Positions 12,146-23,542 of a stretch of 64,000 nucleotides of DNA are shown here, piece after piece. The DNA lies in assembly GCA_018287875.1 (NCBI GenBank), contig JAGVVL010000015.1, forward strand, positions 3,224,001 through 3,288,000. The letters run 5' to 3'. A model generated the notes under the pieces. It did not search any database, was not told the DNA's origin, and saw only the letters and a list, made by a program, of their open reading frames with translations. Each line of letters opens with the position of its first letter. The stretch's first letter is position 1. The position numbers were made by a program, and so were the translations under genes. This DNA comes from Nigrospora sphaerica. Lineage: Eukaryota > Ascomycota > Sordariomycetes > Amphisphaeriales > Apiosporaceae.

Positions 12146-15033
12146 TCAGGTCCCCTTCTTCCCCTGGAAGAAGCCGCCCAGCTTCCCCATCAGCAGGCCC
12201 AGGCCGGCCTTCTCGCTCCCCTCGACGAGGCCGGCCTGGATCCAGCCGGGCAGCTTGGCCCGGATGCGCGGGGCGCCGAAGCGGCGGTCCACGAGCACGA
12301 TGGCGGCGTAGTCGCCGCGGTGGCGGATGGCGCGGCCGATGCTCTGGTTGACGGCGCGCATGCACGCGTTCTCGTAAAAGTCCCGCGCCGCCTGCTTGGC
12401 CCGGGCGACGGCCTCGGCGCGCGCCGCGGCGTCCGCCTTCCCCTGCCCCTCCTGCCCCCCTCCGTCCCCCGTCGTCGTCGGGCCCGGCGCCAGCAGCCGG
12501 CGCGTCGTCGTCGTCTCGATGTACTCGAGGCGCGCCTTCCAGTCGGGCGAGTGGATGTTGGGGTACGGCAGGCCCACGATGACGACGCAGCGCCCCAGCC
12601 GGTCGCTGAAGTTGATGCCCTCGCTCATCTTGCCGCCCACGACGCTGAGCAGGAGCGCGCCGCCCTTGGCGCGGCCCGGGCCCGCCGCGCCGCCGCCCAG
12701 GACGGCCTCGCTGTACTGCGCCAGCACTTCGTCGCTCGAGCCGCCCTTGGTCTCGCGGAACACGGCCTTCCTGCTCCCGAGGCGCGCCCAGATCGACTCA
12801 CGCCGGGCGGCGGTGGCGGCGGCGGCGGGCGGCGGCGGGGCGCTCCAGGCTGCCACGACCTCGTCGAGGTAGCCGTAGCTGGGGAAGAAGACGACGACGC
12901 CGTCGGGCACGATGGTGCAGATGTTGAGGAGCGCGACGCCGAGCTCGTGGATGACGGCGCGGTCGCCGCGCTTCTGGAAGCTGAACTCGAAGTCGGGAGC
13001 GCCCGGCCGGCCCGGCGTCGCCAGCGTCCACACGCACAGGTTGGCCGCCGGGATCACGTGGCCGCAGCTCAGCGTCGTGACGCGCGCCGCCGGCAGGTCG
13101 GGGAACAGGTGCGCCGTGTAGTCGGTAAAGGGCGACATGGTGCCGCCCGCGAGGACCACGGCCCGCGCCGCCGACGCGATGGACGAGAAGGCGTGCGTGG
13201 GCGACAGGAGGAGGTAGGAAAGCTTGATGTCGGGCTGCGGCTGGGCCGCCGCGCCCTGGCCCCCCCCGCCCGGCGTCTTGTGGTAGAAGACGCGGCCCTC
13301 GGAGCTCAGGTTGGTGAGGGACACCAGGAACGAGACGAGCGCGTGCAGCACGGGTGACGAAAACGAAGGCCGCGATGCCGACGCCGGGTCGCCTTCTTGT
13401 TCCGTATGCGCGACGTAGCCCTCGATCTTGTAGGCAAGCTTCGATTCCTGGACGTACTGGATGAGTTTGAACAGGTTGATCTGGTCCACCCCCTTGGACT
13501 TGAGGAGAGCGTTGGAGTCCACAATCCCTTGTTCGCCCTGTAATGCGTTAGCCATCGGGCTGTGGCGACGTTGGAGGGGAGAACAATCAAACCTTGGTCT
13601 GCATGGCCCCGTCCATCCATTCGCTTAGGCCGTCCACAACCCTCGCCACCTGGGCGACCATGACCCGGTTTTCGCCCTTGAGCTTCTTTCCAAACTTCTT
13701 GACATAGACGCCCAGCATCTGCCGGGCGCGTCGGAGCTCGCTCAAGCTTATTTCGGAGGCGTAGACGTTGGCGACGGCGTCCATGATGTTGTGCGCCTCG
13801 TCCACGATAACCACGTTGCCCTCCAGCTTGATGCCCAGGGCGTCCCGCGCGTTCTTCTGCAGGAGGAGGGGGTACGGCAAGGTGATGATCTCGGCGCCGG
13901 GGACCGCCGTCCGCGAGGCGTAGTACGGACAGACGGCCAGCCTCTTGCCCAGGTCGAAGAGGTCCTCGATGTCAGGCACTGTCGCCAGCGCGTGGTCGCG
14001 GAACTGGTGCGTCTGGCTCAGGTTGTCCGGACCGGGCGCAAACTGGCACTTGCCCTTGGACTTGGGCTGCTGAAGCTCGGCGCACCGATCGTTAATGGCC
14101 TGCACGGATCCCAGGCGCGACACGGTCGGGTTTATGCAGAGACGCTGGCGCGATGACAGGGGAAGCTGCTTGACGGCTTCCGGTTCCGTTGCCGAGTCGG
14201 GAGGAAGTAGCGAAGCAGGGATGGAAGGCGGGAAGGCCGGCCGCCGCAGCTCCGAGATGAACTGGGTGAGCTGTGAATGTGTTCTCGAGGTGTAGTATAT
14301 CTGCAGATGGGGTTAGTACTGTTGGGATCACCGGGTTGTAGCGAGGTCTGTTGGGGGGGAGGTACCTTAATCTCCTGCTCGCCGACATCGTCGTCCTCGG
14401 CCTCCTCCCTTTTGGAGATCATGCCCACCTTCTCCATCAGCGCCCTGGTCTCTTTGCTGTAGCCGGAATACTGGTCAGCCTGGCTGCCTTGGTCCTCTCG
14501 GTCCTCGAGGAGCCACTCGTCCTCGTCTTCGGACGCCTCGGCGGCGTTCGCGGCGGCCTCGTCCAGCCGGCGCCTTTTGGGCCCCCGGATCTCCTGCGCC
14601 CTCTCCTTGGCGCGAACGCGCGCCAGCCGGGCCTCGCGCTCCTCCCACCGCTTGATCACCTCGTCCCGCTTGCGTTTCAGCATCTGGTCGATGACCCAGT
14701 CCGGCTCCTCCTTGAACTCCTGCGAGACCTGCTCCACCGAGGCCTCGAACTTAGCCTGCTTGTGGTTGCGCAGCCATGTCATGGCGGCGCAGATGAGAGA
14801 GAGCGACTTGCCCTGCGCCGAGTCAGCGGGTTGGCGAGCGCGGCGCGACCAGGCACACAAACCGTGCCCGTAGGGCTTTCTAGGATGCCGATTTGGCCGT
14901 TTCCCTTTTCGAGGATGTCGTAGACGGTCCGCATGAATTGCTCCTGTACGTCGTAGGGGGTGTATGGGTGGTGGAAGTCCAGCTTCTTCATCTCGTCGGC
15001 GACTTGCTCTATGCCGGCTCGGCCCTCCATCAT
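12146..15033 (-). CDS. CHL1: ATP-dependent DNA helicase CHL1 (DDX11/FANCJ family, 4 exons)
   Basis: Exons read leftwards: 15033-14863, 14812-14366, 14300-13593, 13537-12146; introns of 50, 65 and 55 nt, all phase 0, give 905 residues. The N-terminus has the Q-motif region ([14 protein letters not shown], about 21-34). Walker A SPTGTGKS is split by the first intron between Thr57 and Gly58. The XPD-type iron-sulfur cysteines are present at about 261, 279, 291 and 330. The DEAH box is at 373-376 and helicase motif VI ([13 protein letters not shown]) near 840. Chl1 is a nuclear 5'-3' DNA helicase needed for sister-chromatid cohesion and genome stability. All key motifs are intact and the length matches the family (yeast about 860). 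A Lys/Arg/Glu-rich insert lies at about 80-205, as in the human homolog. Two ATGs stand in tandem at the start (15033 and 15030). Confidence 0.95.
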
Positions 15034-15763
15034 GGCGATTTGACAAGATGAAGCGGGCCGAATGAACCTCGAGAACTGATGCAGGGAAGGAGTCGTTGGG
15101 TTTGGTCCCCGGGGGAATTACACAACCAGTCGAGAGACGACCCAGCGCGGTTTTGTCGTGCGCGTAAGTCAGAGCATGCCCGTGCAAGTCGAGCAGGTAC
15201 AGGGCAGCACCACGGGCTTGAGTTCAAGGGATTCCTACTGATAACTGGGATGGACAGTCCATTAGCAACCTCATGTTAACTGCCCACAACCAAAGTTCTA
15301 TGTATTACCAGAATGGTAACGATCCCAGTGGTTTTCTTGATGCTCGTTCGGCTTGTTGAGATGGCAACCAAGTGGCTGGCAGTGGCTGGTGCCTAATCGA
15401 TTAGGTACACTGTGCTTGAAATAGCCCCACCCCACCCCAACCAGCCTGTCTGTAGCTGCCGTTTTCTATTCCTATCTCTTACCTCCCACCCACGCCCATG
15501 CGCCTTGATCACTGGGATCCACCCCCCATATTGCTAGGGAGTGACAGGATCATACCTGTGGAATATTTACGTCTTCTTGCATTGATTTCTCTCTATTAGG
15601 AAGGTTATGCTTCAAAGAAAATCTGCAGGTATCTCCAATACAGAATCGACTGGTACGGCAACCTTTACTTTGCCAGATGCTGCTTTCCGCACGAGACACC
15701 ACAGGTAAACCGATAAGTGTATATATGTGTTTGGCTACCATGACATCCCGCTGTGTTGCAACC
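15034..15763. other. Intergenic region, CHL1 promoter and phytase 3' end
   Basis: About 730 bases upstream of CHL1 and downstream of the phytase gene, both on the minus strand. A short inverted motif CCTAATCGATTAGG lies at about 15392-15405. Nothing else is recognised. Confidence 0.55.
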
Positions 15764-18138
15764 CTAAAACCTTCTGGGGTTCCATTCCGGGTCAACATCC
15801 GCGAGCAGCTCGTCCCCCAGCACGTCGCTAAGGCTGACGAGCTTGAAGCTGGCCTCATCGCTCGTGCCGCCCTCGGGCATCTGGTTGGCGTCGTCGTGGA
15901 CGACGACGAGGCCGCGGGGGAAGCGGGCGCCCAAGGCGGCGCCGACGGCGGCGAGGCCGTCCGTGTTGGTCACGGCGTCGACGCCGCGCGCGGCGTTGGC
16001 GGCGAGGGTGAAGGTCTCGACGAAGGCGTGCGGCGGCGCCCGCCGGTACACGTTGAAGGCGCTGACGCCCTGCTGGCTGACCAGGATGTAGCCCTGGTCG
16101 GCCGTGGCGCCCTCGACCAGCGTCACGCCCTCGACGTCGGCGTACATGTGGCCGTCGCCGACGCGCCCGATGAGGACGCCGCCGCCGCCCTCGTCGTCAC
16201 CCTCCTCCTCCTCCGGCTCCGCCCCGTACCGCCACAGCCCGTACGGCTCTTCGCCAATCAGCACCCAGCCGTTGGCGTCGTCGCCCACGCAACCCTCGAC
16301 CTGCCCGCCCGTGCCGCCCGTGAAGTTGCGCACCAGCGTTGTCTGCAGCGCGTCGTCGACCCACGCCAGCTCGAACTGCAGGTACTCGGCCGTCTTGGCG
16401 TTGACGAACAGGTACTGCTTGCCCGTCCGCCGCGACCGGTACACGCAACTCCCGTAGACTTTGTAGGCGTCTTTGGTGGGCTGGACGCCGCCGGCGATGG
16501 CTTGGAGCGTGCCGCTGGCCGTCATCTCGAACATGCTGGTCTTGGGTTAGCTCGGAGCGGCCCTGCTTTTCGTTTCCATGGCGGTGCTTTTACTTACCAC
16601 AGGGTGTTGTCGCCGCGGCAAGCGGCATAAGCCAGATCTATGGTACGGTCGCCGGCCTGGAACCCATAGATGATGTCGACGTTGTTCGGTTGCTCGGCGG
16701 CAATAGTCTGGATCAACTTGCCGTCGAGGTCGAAGACAGCCAGTCCGGCGCCGACGTCCGACTTGGTCGTCGTGATGATCCTGGACAGCGAGCGGTCGAC
16801 GGGGTGCACCCAAATGGCGGGATCGTCACCGTCGCCGCCGTTGGCGTCCGTCTCGGCGACGGCTTCGACCACGCGGAATGCGCAGTACAAGCCGCCCCAG
16901 CCATCGTCACACTGGCACGTGTTGGCGCCCACGCAAGTCCCGTGGCCGGAACAGTCCTTGCGACACGTGAACGTTTCGCACGTCCTGCCCTCGAACCCCG
17001 CGAAGCACTCGCATGATGGCGCCCCGGCGCACCGGCCGCCGCCTCGGCAGAAGCCGTTGTGGTTGCATTCTTTGCAGACGGGCGTGTAAGGCTGCGTGGA
17101 CGGCTGCTCTCGCGGATCGTACGCAGTGTTGACATCCAGGCCCAGCGTCTTAAAGGATGTATCGAGGGAGCTGAGCCCAAACCCCTTCCCAGTCTCACTC
17201 TCCAAGGCGTAGGTCAGGACCCCAGCGGGGTAGGCCTCTGTCGCGCCCTGGTACACACCGAGGCCCTGGACCTCAATGTCCTCGACGCCCGTCAGGGACA
17301 GGGTACCCAGGGGCCGGAAAGCGGTGTCGTACACGGCAATGACGTCCTCCTGCGCCACGAAAAGGTAGTCGCCCTTTGTGCTCACGTACGTCGCCAGCCC
17401 CGTGACGTCGTCGCCAGCCTGGCCCAAGACGGTGACGGCGGGCGCGGCCGCCGACTCGGCCGCCGGGAACGCGTGGACGCCGGCGTCGTCGTCGCTGCTC
17501 ACGTAGACGCGGCGCGCGGCGGCCGACACGGCGCACGACGAGGCCTCGAAGGGCATCGCGAAGGTCTGGACCTCGACCATCTCGAAGCCGCCGGTGCCGT
17601 CGTCGCGCCGCCCGCGCAGGAGGAACTGCACCGCCTCGGCCTTGCCGAACAAGTAGACGTACTGGGCGCCGCTGTCGGCGCTCCGCCAGGCGCACAGCGC
17701 CGACCAGTCGCCCAGCGTGCGGGCGAGCGGCCCGCCCACAGGCGCCAGCGTCGCGGCGTCGTAGAGTCGGAAGAAGGAGTCGGGCGCCGCGATGGTGACG
17801 ACAAGATCGCGCGCGGCGGTCATGTTGGCGCGGTCGGGGCCGGCGCCGGCGACGCCGTGGGCCGTCGTCACCAGTTTGGTGCGGCCCGGCGTGACGTGGG
17901 CCGCCTCGCGGAGCAGCGCCGCGCCGTCGCCCAGCGGCCAGGCCCTGAGGCCGCCCGAGGCCGCCCCGCCGTCGTTGCCGATCAGCTGCGGCGCGGCCGG
18001 GCCGTACGCCACCGTCGTCCAGTCCGAGTCGACTTCGCCCGTCCGGGCCGAGATGGGTAGTTCGGCGTGCGGCACCGCCGCCGCGGCGCCGAGGATACAG
18101 CCGGCCAGGGAAACGGGAAGGAAAACGCGGGCTTTCAT
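15764..18138 (-). CDS. Secreted beta-propeller 3-phytase with internal EGF-like modules (2 exons)
   Basis: Exons 18138-16598 and 16535-15764 (62-nt intron, GTAAGT..CAG, phase 2) give 770 residues. The start begins a signal peptide (hydrophobic FLPVSLAGCILGAAAA at 6-21); an upstream in-frame extension lacks an ATG with such a signal. Residues ~22-350 form a degenerate propeller-like half. Residues ~354-418 hold two Cys-rich EGF-like modules. Residues ~420-770 hold the canonical phytase half, with DDPAIWVHP, the FDLDGKLIQTI block and NNVDIIYGF. Beta-propeller phytases are Ca-dependent and release phosphate from phytate; the conserved motifs sit only in the C-terminal half, so that half is inferred to be catalytic. 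The neighbouring genes give no pathway context. An acidic Glu/Gly low-complexity loop lies in the second exon (about 16155-16215). Activity is inferred from motifs. Confidence 0.88.
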
Positions 18139-18199
18139 GGTGAGCTCGCAGGGACCGAGACTGTCGTGAGCTGCGACAGACACTGCGGCGGGTGCATCG

Positions 18200-18206
18200 T
18201 TAAATA
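18200..18206 (-). promoter_or_regulatory. TATA-like element upstream of the phytase gene
   Basis: The minus strand reads TATTTAA 62 bases upstream of the phytase ATG. The distance is plausible for a fungal TATA-like box, but the match is short and could be chance. Confidence 0.3.
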
Positions 18207-19460
18207 CCTCCGACCTTAGAGGTAGTACCCATGGCAAAATGTCCTCACCACGCGACCCAGGGGCCGCGAACTCAGCATAACGCAAGGTTGTTATCCCCCG
18301 TTCCGATACCACCCCCACCCATTAGGACTCTGGCACGATGCAACGATGCGGCATTGCCGCGGCTGATCTCCCGGCGCGTGCGCGAGTTGGTCAACCCTGT
18401 TGGCGCACCAGTTGCGCGAGGCCCAGGAGCCAAGGCTAGCCATGGGGCTTGTCTTGCATTTACCTTCCTTTTCGCGATGAGTCCAGGGGGCTTTCGAGCT
18501 GCGCCTGGAATGAATGCTTGTATCTATGCTGGGTCATTAAAGGCCCCGTCCTATGGGAAGGGCGTTTTGCTGCACGTTGAGGGCGCGATGTAGGATTGGG
18601 GAAAACAAGCGTGCCTGGTGGGTTCCTCGACAATGTACCCTAGGCTGTTCAAAAGCTTGGCAGGGCTCTGTTTTGATCCCCCAAGACGAGGAGGATCCTA
18701 TTCCCCCAATGTTAGAGCAAGAGGACTGAGTCCGTTGTCGACGCTGTATGCGCCATAGGGCGCCTGGTGCCAGCCACCAAGCCATTCATCTAGCAGGTTG
18801 GGGCAATGCCACGCCAATGACCGGCCCTTTCTTGTTGCCCGGCTCCCGTCCAAGCGCCGGACCGGTCGCGGGCCGGTGCCGGGGAATTGGATTGGAGAAA
18901 AGACGCTGCGGAGGGCAAGAAGCCCATTTAACTCCGCCATTCTCTCCCCGACCTCTCACATCCATCATGAAAGCGGAAAAGCGGCTCAGTTGAGCAACGG
19001 CCGATCCACTCTGAATTGACCGTCTCGAGCTCGCTCGAAAGATAAGCAACAACAAGCATCGGATTAGCCGTCTCGACCGCCGGATAGGAACGTTACACGG
19101 CAAAGAAAACGTAAGAATTGGTGATGTGCATTTTTGATCGCCAGAAAACGCCTTCACGGTATACACAGTATCGGCCTATCGCCGTGTGAGTTCTCGGGTG
19201 CCCCATAGGCATTGGACCCATTGGGCCTATGAGGTTGTCTCGACCCACGGCAAGGGCAATGGCACCATCGCCAAGACGTGCCGGAAGCGACCTAGTTTTC
19301 CGTTTGTAGGCTCGTGGAGCAACTTCCGGCTGGGCTGCCGTTCATGGCCGGGGATTTGAGATGTCGCCATTCGGGTGGAGCAGCACATCAAGAGGACGAG
19401 AGGCGAAAAATGTGTAAAATGGGCGATGGCGCACTGAGTCCGGCGGAGATGAATGGGATG

Positions 19461-19468
19461 TTTAAATA
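19461..19468 (+). promoter_or_regulatory. TATA-like element upstream of the UNC93-like gene
   Basis: TTTAAATA lies about 110 bases before the ATG at 19580. Only the short A/T match and the spacing support it. Confidence 0.3.
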
Positions 19469-19579
19469 GACGCCAGGCTCCTTGGCTCGACTAGTGGGTG
19501 GTTTCCAAGAGAACCAAGCTCCTTGGACAAGCCCGTCGCCGAGAACGCCTCGGTTTCGCTGCCCAGCTCGACTTTCACG

Positions 19580-21141
19580 ATGACGGCCGACGCCGACAAG
19601 ACGGCCAGCTCGGTCCGAGCCGCCCCCACGGAATCACTGACCGACGACTCGACCCAGCAGCCGGCCAAGCGCGTGTGGTACCACTCGACGCTCTTCAATG
19701 CCTTCGTCATCGGTGGCGTGGGCTTTCTGGCGCCCGGGCTCTGGAACGCCATGAACTCGCTAGGCGCCGGCGGCGCGCAGGACCCGTACTTGGTCAACGC
19801 TGCCAACGCGCTCGTCTTTGGCATCATGGGCCTGTTGTGCCTGTTTGGTGCCCCCATCGCCAACCGCATCGGCCTGTCCTGGACCCTGTTCCTCGGCGCC
19901 GTCGGTTACCCCGTCTACTCGGCCGGCCTGTACTGCAACAACCGCTACGGCAACGTCTGGCTGGTTTTGGTGGGCGCCGTGGCCTGCGGCTTCAGCGCCG
20001 GCTTGTTCTGGGTCAGCGAGGGCGCCATTGCGCTGGGGTACCCCGAGCCCGGAAAGAGGGGACAGTATATGAATATCTGGCTGTAGGTTCTCGACTTACG
20101 TCCCCCGAGCGCCAGATTGAGAACGAGTAGCTAATGCGATCCCGTCACAGTTGGTTCCGGACTGGCGGCCCCTTGCTGGGCGGGGCCATCGTACTCGGTC
20201 TCAACCACAGCGCCGCCGCCAAAGCCAAGGGCAAGGTTGGCTATCAGACGTACCTGATTTTCGTGGCCCTGCAGGCCGTCGCCGCGCCCTTGGCCCTGGC
20301 TCTGTCGCCGCCCGAAAAGGTGCAGCGCGGCGACGGCAGCAAGGTGCTGATTCAGGCCGAGAAGTCGTTCAGGGGCGAGATGCGCGCGCTCCTCCGGGCC
20401 AGCAAACGCAAGGACATCCTGCTCCTGCTGCCCATCTTCTGGGCCGCCTACTTCAACCAGTACAGCGGCAACTTCCAGACGTACTACTTTGGCATCCGGG
20501 CGCGCGCGCTCATCGGGTTCGTGTCCAACTTCGGCACGCTGCTGAGCTCGCAGCTGATATCGATACTGCTGGACGCCAAGCGGCTGCCGGTGAAGCGGCG
20601 CATCGTCTACGGGTTCTGGTACGTCGTCTTCTGGCACGTGGTGGCGTGGGTGTACGGCTGGGTCATCCAGGAAAAGTACACGCGCACGCAGCCGGTGCAC
20701 GACTGGGAGGACGGCGCCGGCTTCGTCGAGGGCTTCTTCGTGCTGCTGCTCTGGGACTTTGCGCGGCAGGCGCTGCAGAACTGGCTCTACTACGTCGTGG
20801 CCAACAAGACGACCAACATCGCCGAGCTGACGCGCTTCTCGGGAATCCTGCGCGGCCAGGAGAGCTTCGCCCAGGCCGTGAGCTTCGGCCTCAACACCCG
20901 CAAGTGGACGGGCGGCCGCGTGCCCCTCGCCGTCAACACCATCCTCCTGGGCCTCGCCGCCGTGCCCACGTGGCTGGCCGTGCGCGATCACGAGCCGGCC
21001 GAGGAGATCCGGAAAGACGAGGGTTCGGAACTCGGCGACGTCGAGAAGGGCGTGGGCGCCTCGCCGCTGGTGTTGGATGCGGACGAAAAGGAGAGGTTCG
21101 CGTCGGCGTCGACAGCGGCTGGGAGAGATGCGACCATGTAA
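19580..21141 (+). CDS. UNC93-like / DUF895 MFS-fold membrane protein (2 exons)
   Basis: Exons 19580-20082 and 20151-21141 (68-nt intron, GTAGGT..CAG, phase 2) give 497 residues. The frame is open upstream to 19523, but only with TTG; the first ATG is at 19580. The protein begins with a hydrophilic tail and then has about eleven hydrophobic segments, starting with FNAFVIGGVGFLAPGLWNAM. The block NIWLWFRTGGPLLGGAIVLG spans the splice join and resembles the conserved second-helix to loop region of fungal UNC93-like proteins. The C-terminal ~60 residues are acidic and cytosolic-looking. UNC93-like proteins are members of the major facilitator superfamily. Yeast and plant relatives are linked to potassium or other ion homeostasis, but substrates of the fungal ones are unknown, so no transport reaction is claimed. 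Confidence 0.85.
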
Positions 21142-23542
21142 CTAAAGCCCCACTGTGGGCGTGCGAGCCGTGTGCCCATGCTTCAGTCAAGCTTCCCCTC
21201 TGTCAGAAGTACTGTGTATGTACCTGTTTGTACGGCATGGGTTTGCGTTGGACGGTGTTACTTAATACTGACCCCTTGCTTTGGAGGCTCTAATGCTTCT
21301 CCCCAACCAACTAGTAGACGGCGGACTTTCTTGACTAGTGGGATTCCCTCGAGGTGCGTAGTCAGGGGCAGTCGTTGGTGGCTGACTACTTCTGAGCACG
21401 TTTTTTGGCCTTTGCCCCGTCGGGATTGCCGAATCAGGCAAGGGGCGACTTGATAATGAGAAGCAACCAAATGCGACCCAATGGTATTAGGATTTTCGAG
21501 TGTCCAGTCCATTCGTCCTGCAAGAAAGCGAGAGGTTCCTTCTTGAAGGGAGAGTGCGCGAAGACACAAGAGAGGGGTTTCTCGAACGCCGAGTAATGGG
21601 CCAAGGCGATGGATCTCCAGGGTCCGTCCCTGCCCCTACCCGCTTACGATCGTATGTGTGGGATAAAGCGGGTTGGGAATGGGCGGTGACGTTGGAGGCC
21701 GTATCGTAGTAAAAATCGGGGAAATGATAAACAACCCATGGCCTCCTACCTACCTCTAGGAGAAACGGATAGGACGGTGGAATGGGCCTGGCAAAGAGGT
21801 AATCTGTAGACAGGCAGTAGTATTAAGCCAAGTACTTTGAGTAACACGTAAGCAAGTGGATAAGTGGTATCTACAGAGTTGCCTGCCTGTCAGCCTTCCG
21901 CGGGATGGGCTAGCACAGGATGCCCGTCCGACATTGCTTGCTTTTCGTCTCAGTGGACCGCGTCATAGTAGCTTTTCGTGCCGCAGCCCATCGATGACGG
22001 GGATGAGAAGGGAACTGGTAGGCTTTTCGTCCGCTCTGCGTCTCTCGAGGGTGACTCAAAAAAGAGCTCAGCTGTCATAGAGGAGTCGGCCCCGTCCTCG
22101 AGGTGCGCGATCATTCGGTCGCGCCATGGGACTGCTGCATGGCATGTGACAGGGACACAGGCCCGCTCGCCCCCAGACTACCAGTAGCCAGAGATCCATC
22201 AAGGGGGGGTCCATCCACACCCACTGGAGTCCTCCCTCCCTCTATTGCTGCTGCTGCTGCTGCTGCTGCATGCGAAGCGATTTCCCCATTGTTGAGAGGG
22301 AACAGCGCACTCGGCGAAGCAAGACAGCGTCTAGGCCAGGCCGCCATGCGACCAAACCCAACCCGACCGAGCCAGCCGTCGCGTCATCCCCCGTTCGTTG
22401 CGCCTTTTCACCCGCTAGGAGGGCAAGCACAACGGTACTTTCGTCTGGTGCGTCTTTCCTAGCGCTCGCGCAGACGCCAGCAGGTACGTTAGGTATATAT
22501 GCACCCCAATCACGGTCAGGCCGGGCGGCCACTGTATCGATAAGGGGCCATCCGGATTGACGTCGTGCTCGGGGCTCTCGCCCAACTCCCGCTCCCGCTC
22601 CCGCACCCAGCTCGACCACGGCGGCGTCGTCCAGATTACCTACAAGTGGACGGTTCGACTCGACAAGCAAGAGCAGGCGCCCGAGTTTTGCCTCTGTGTC
22701 CCCGACCAACACCTCAAGTACCTATCTTCAGCCCCTCCCATCCTGTCCGTCTGCCTCTACACCCTCTTCCCCCTCCATCTCGTCGGGAGATAAGATAAGA
22801 AAGGGTGAGTGCACTCATGCATGTATGTTGTACCTGACGTATGGTGATGGTGTGTACGACAACACGCGCACCCCCGGCCGTCTCGATCCAATCACGCACC
22901 CCTGACCGACTCGGGTCATCCGTATCCCCAATCGCGTTCCCTCTGATGGCTCATCCCATGGCCCGTAAACCATCGCCTCGCGGCTGACTCTGTCCCCCCA
23001 AGGCTCCCGCGCAGCTCCACAGCAGCCAGGCTACTATACACCATAGCCTCCCAGCGCCTCTCGCCCCGACCATTCCGTGTGCCCGTGTTCTACCTGACCG
23101 ACCCTGCCGACCCTGAAACCCCGTCGTCTCCGTCGCTGCGGTTCCTCGCCGATCCGATGCATACCACCGCCGGGTAACCCGTGACATCTGACAGCCAGCC
23201 CCAGCCAGCCCGGCCAAGTAGCCGCCCGGCGAGCACCACTTTCCAGCTCCTCTGCTCTGCCCGTCGCCCAGCACCTCGGACCTCCACGGACACTTGCAGA
23301 CAGCAGAGTTCGACCTCGTCCGCGCCATAGCGGCCTCTGCGCCACCGCGATCTACAGCCTTGCCAAGTCTCCCGCATGCTGCCAGAGCCGGCCGGCCGCC
23401 AGTAAACCGTCACTCGACACTGCCCGTCTGCCTAAAGGCGACACTCCCCCGTCCGCCTCTCAACCACACCAGCTTCGCCGGTTGTCTACCCTACATTACG
23501 GCATCACAAACACGGGCAGCCCGCCCGCCTAAAGCGCTCGCA
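21142..23542. other. Long intergenic region upstream of Atg26
   Basis: About 2.4 kb containing the promoter and probably a long 5' leader of the sterol glucosyltransferase gene. The last ~600 bases are C-rich and purine-poor, as in many fungal leaders. Contains one CTG repeat (separate entry). Open frames on either strand show no domain or codon bias. Confidence 0.55.
22246..22269. repeat. (CTG)8 microsatellite
   Basis: Perfect CTG/GCT triplet run. A minus-strand open frame through it would end in poly-Gln, but the rest of that frame is not gene-like. Confidence 0.9.

Larger units (their letters stand above)
18139..19579. other. Intergenic region between divergent phytase and UNC93-like genes
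   Basis: A 1.4-kb region that must contain both divergent promoters. TATA-like sequences near each end are listed separately. No coding region or repeat is supported. Confidence 0.6.

Noticed and set aside
11996..13357. Plus-strand open frame of 453 codons opposite CHL1
   Set aside because: The minus strand carries all helicase motifs in correct order; the plus frame is low-complexity and mirrors codon bias only.
15677..16630. Plus-strand open frame of 317 codons opposite the phytase gene
   Set aside because: It is a shadow of the minus-strand phytase exon created by its high G/C third positions; its composition is Ala/Arg/Val/Gly-rich without any domain.
19523..19579. Upstream extension of the UNC93-like frame
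   Set aside because: It would need a TTG start; the first ATG is at 19580 and leaves a complete protein.
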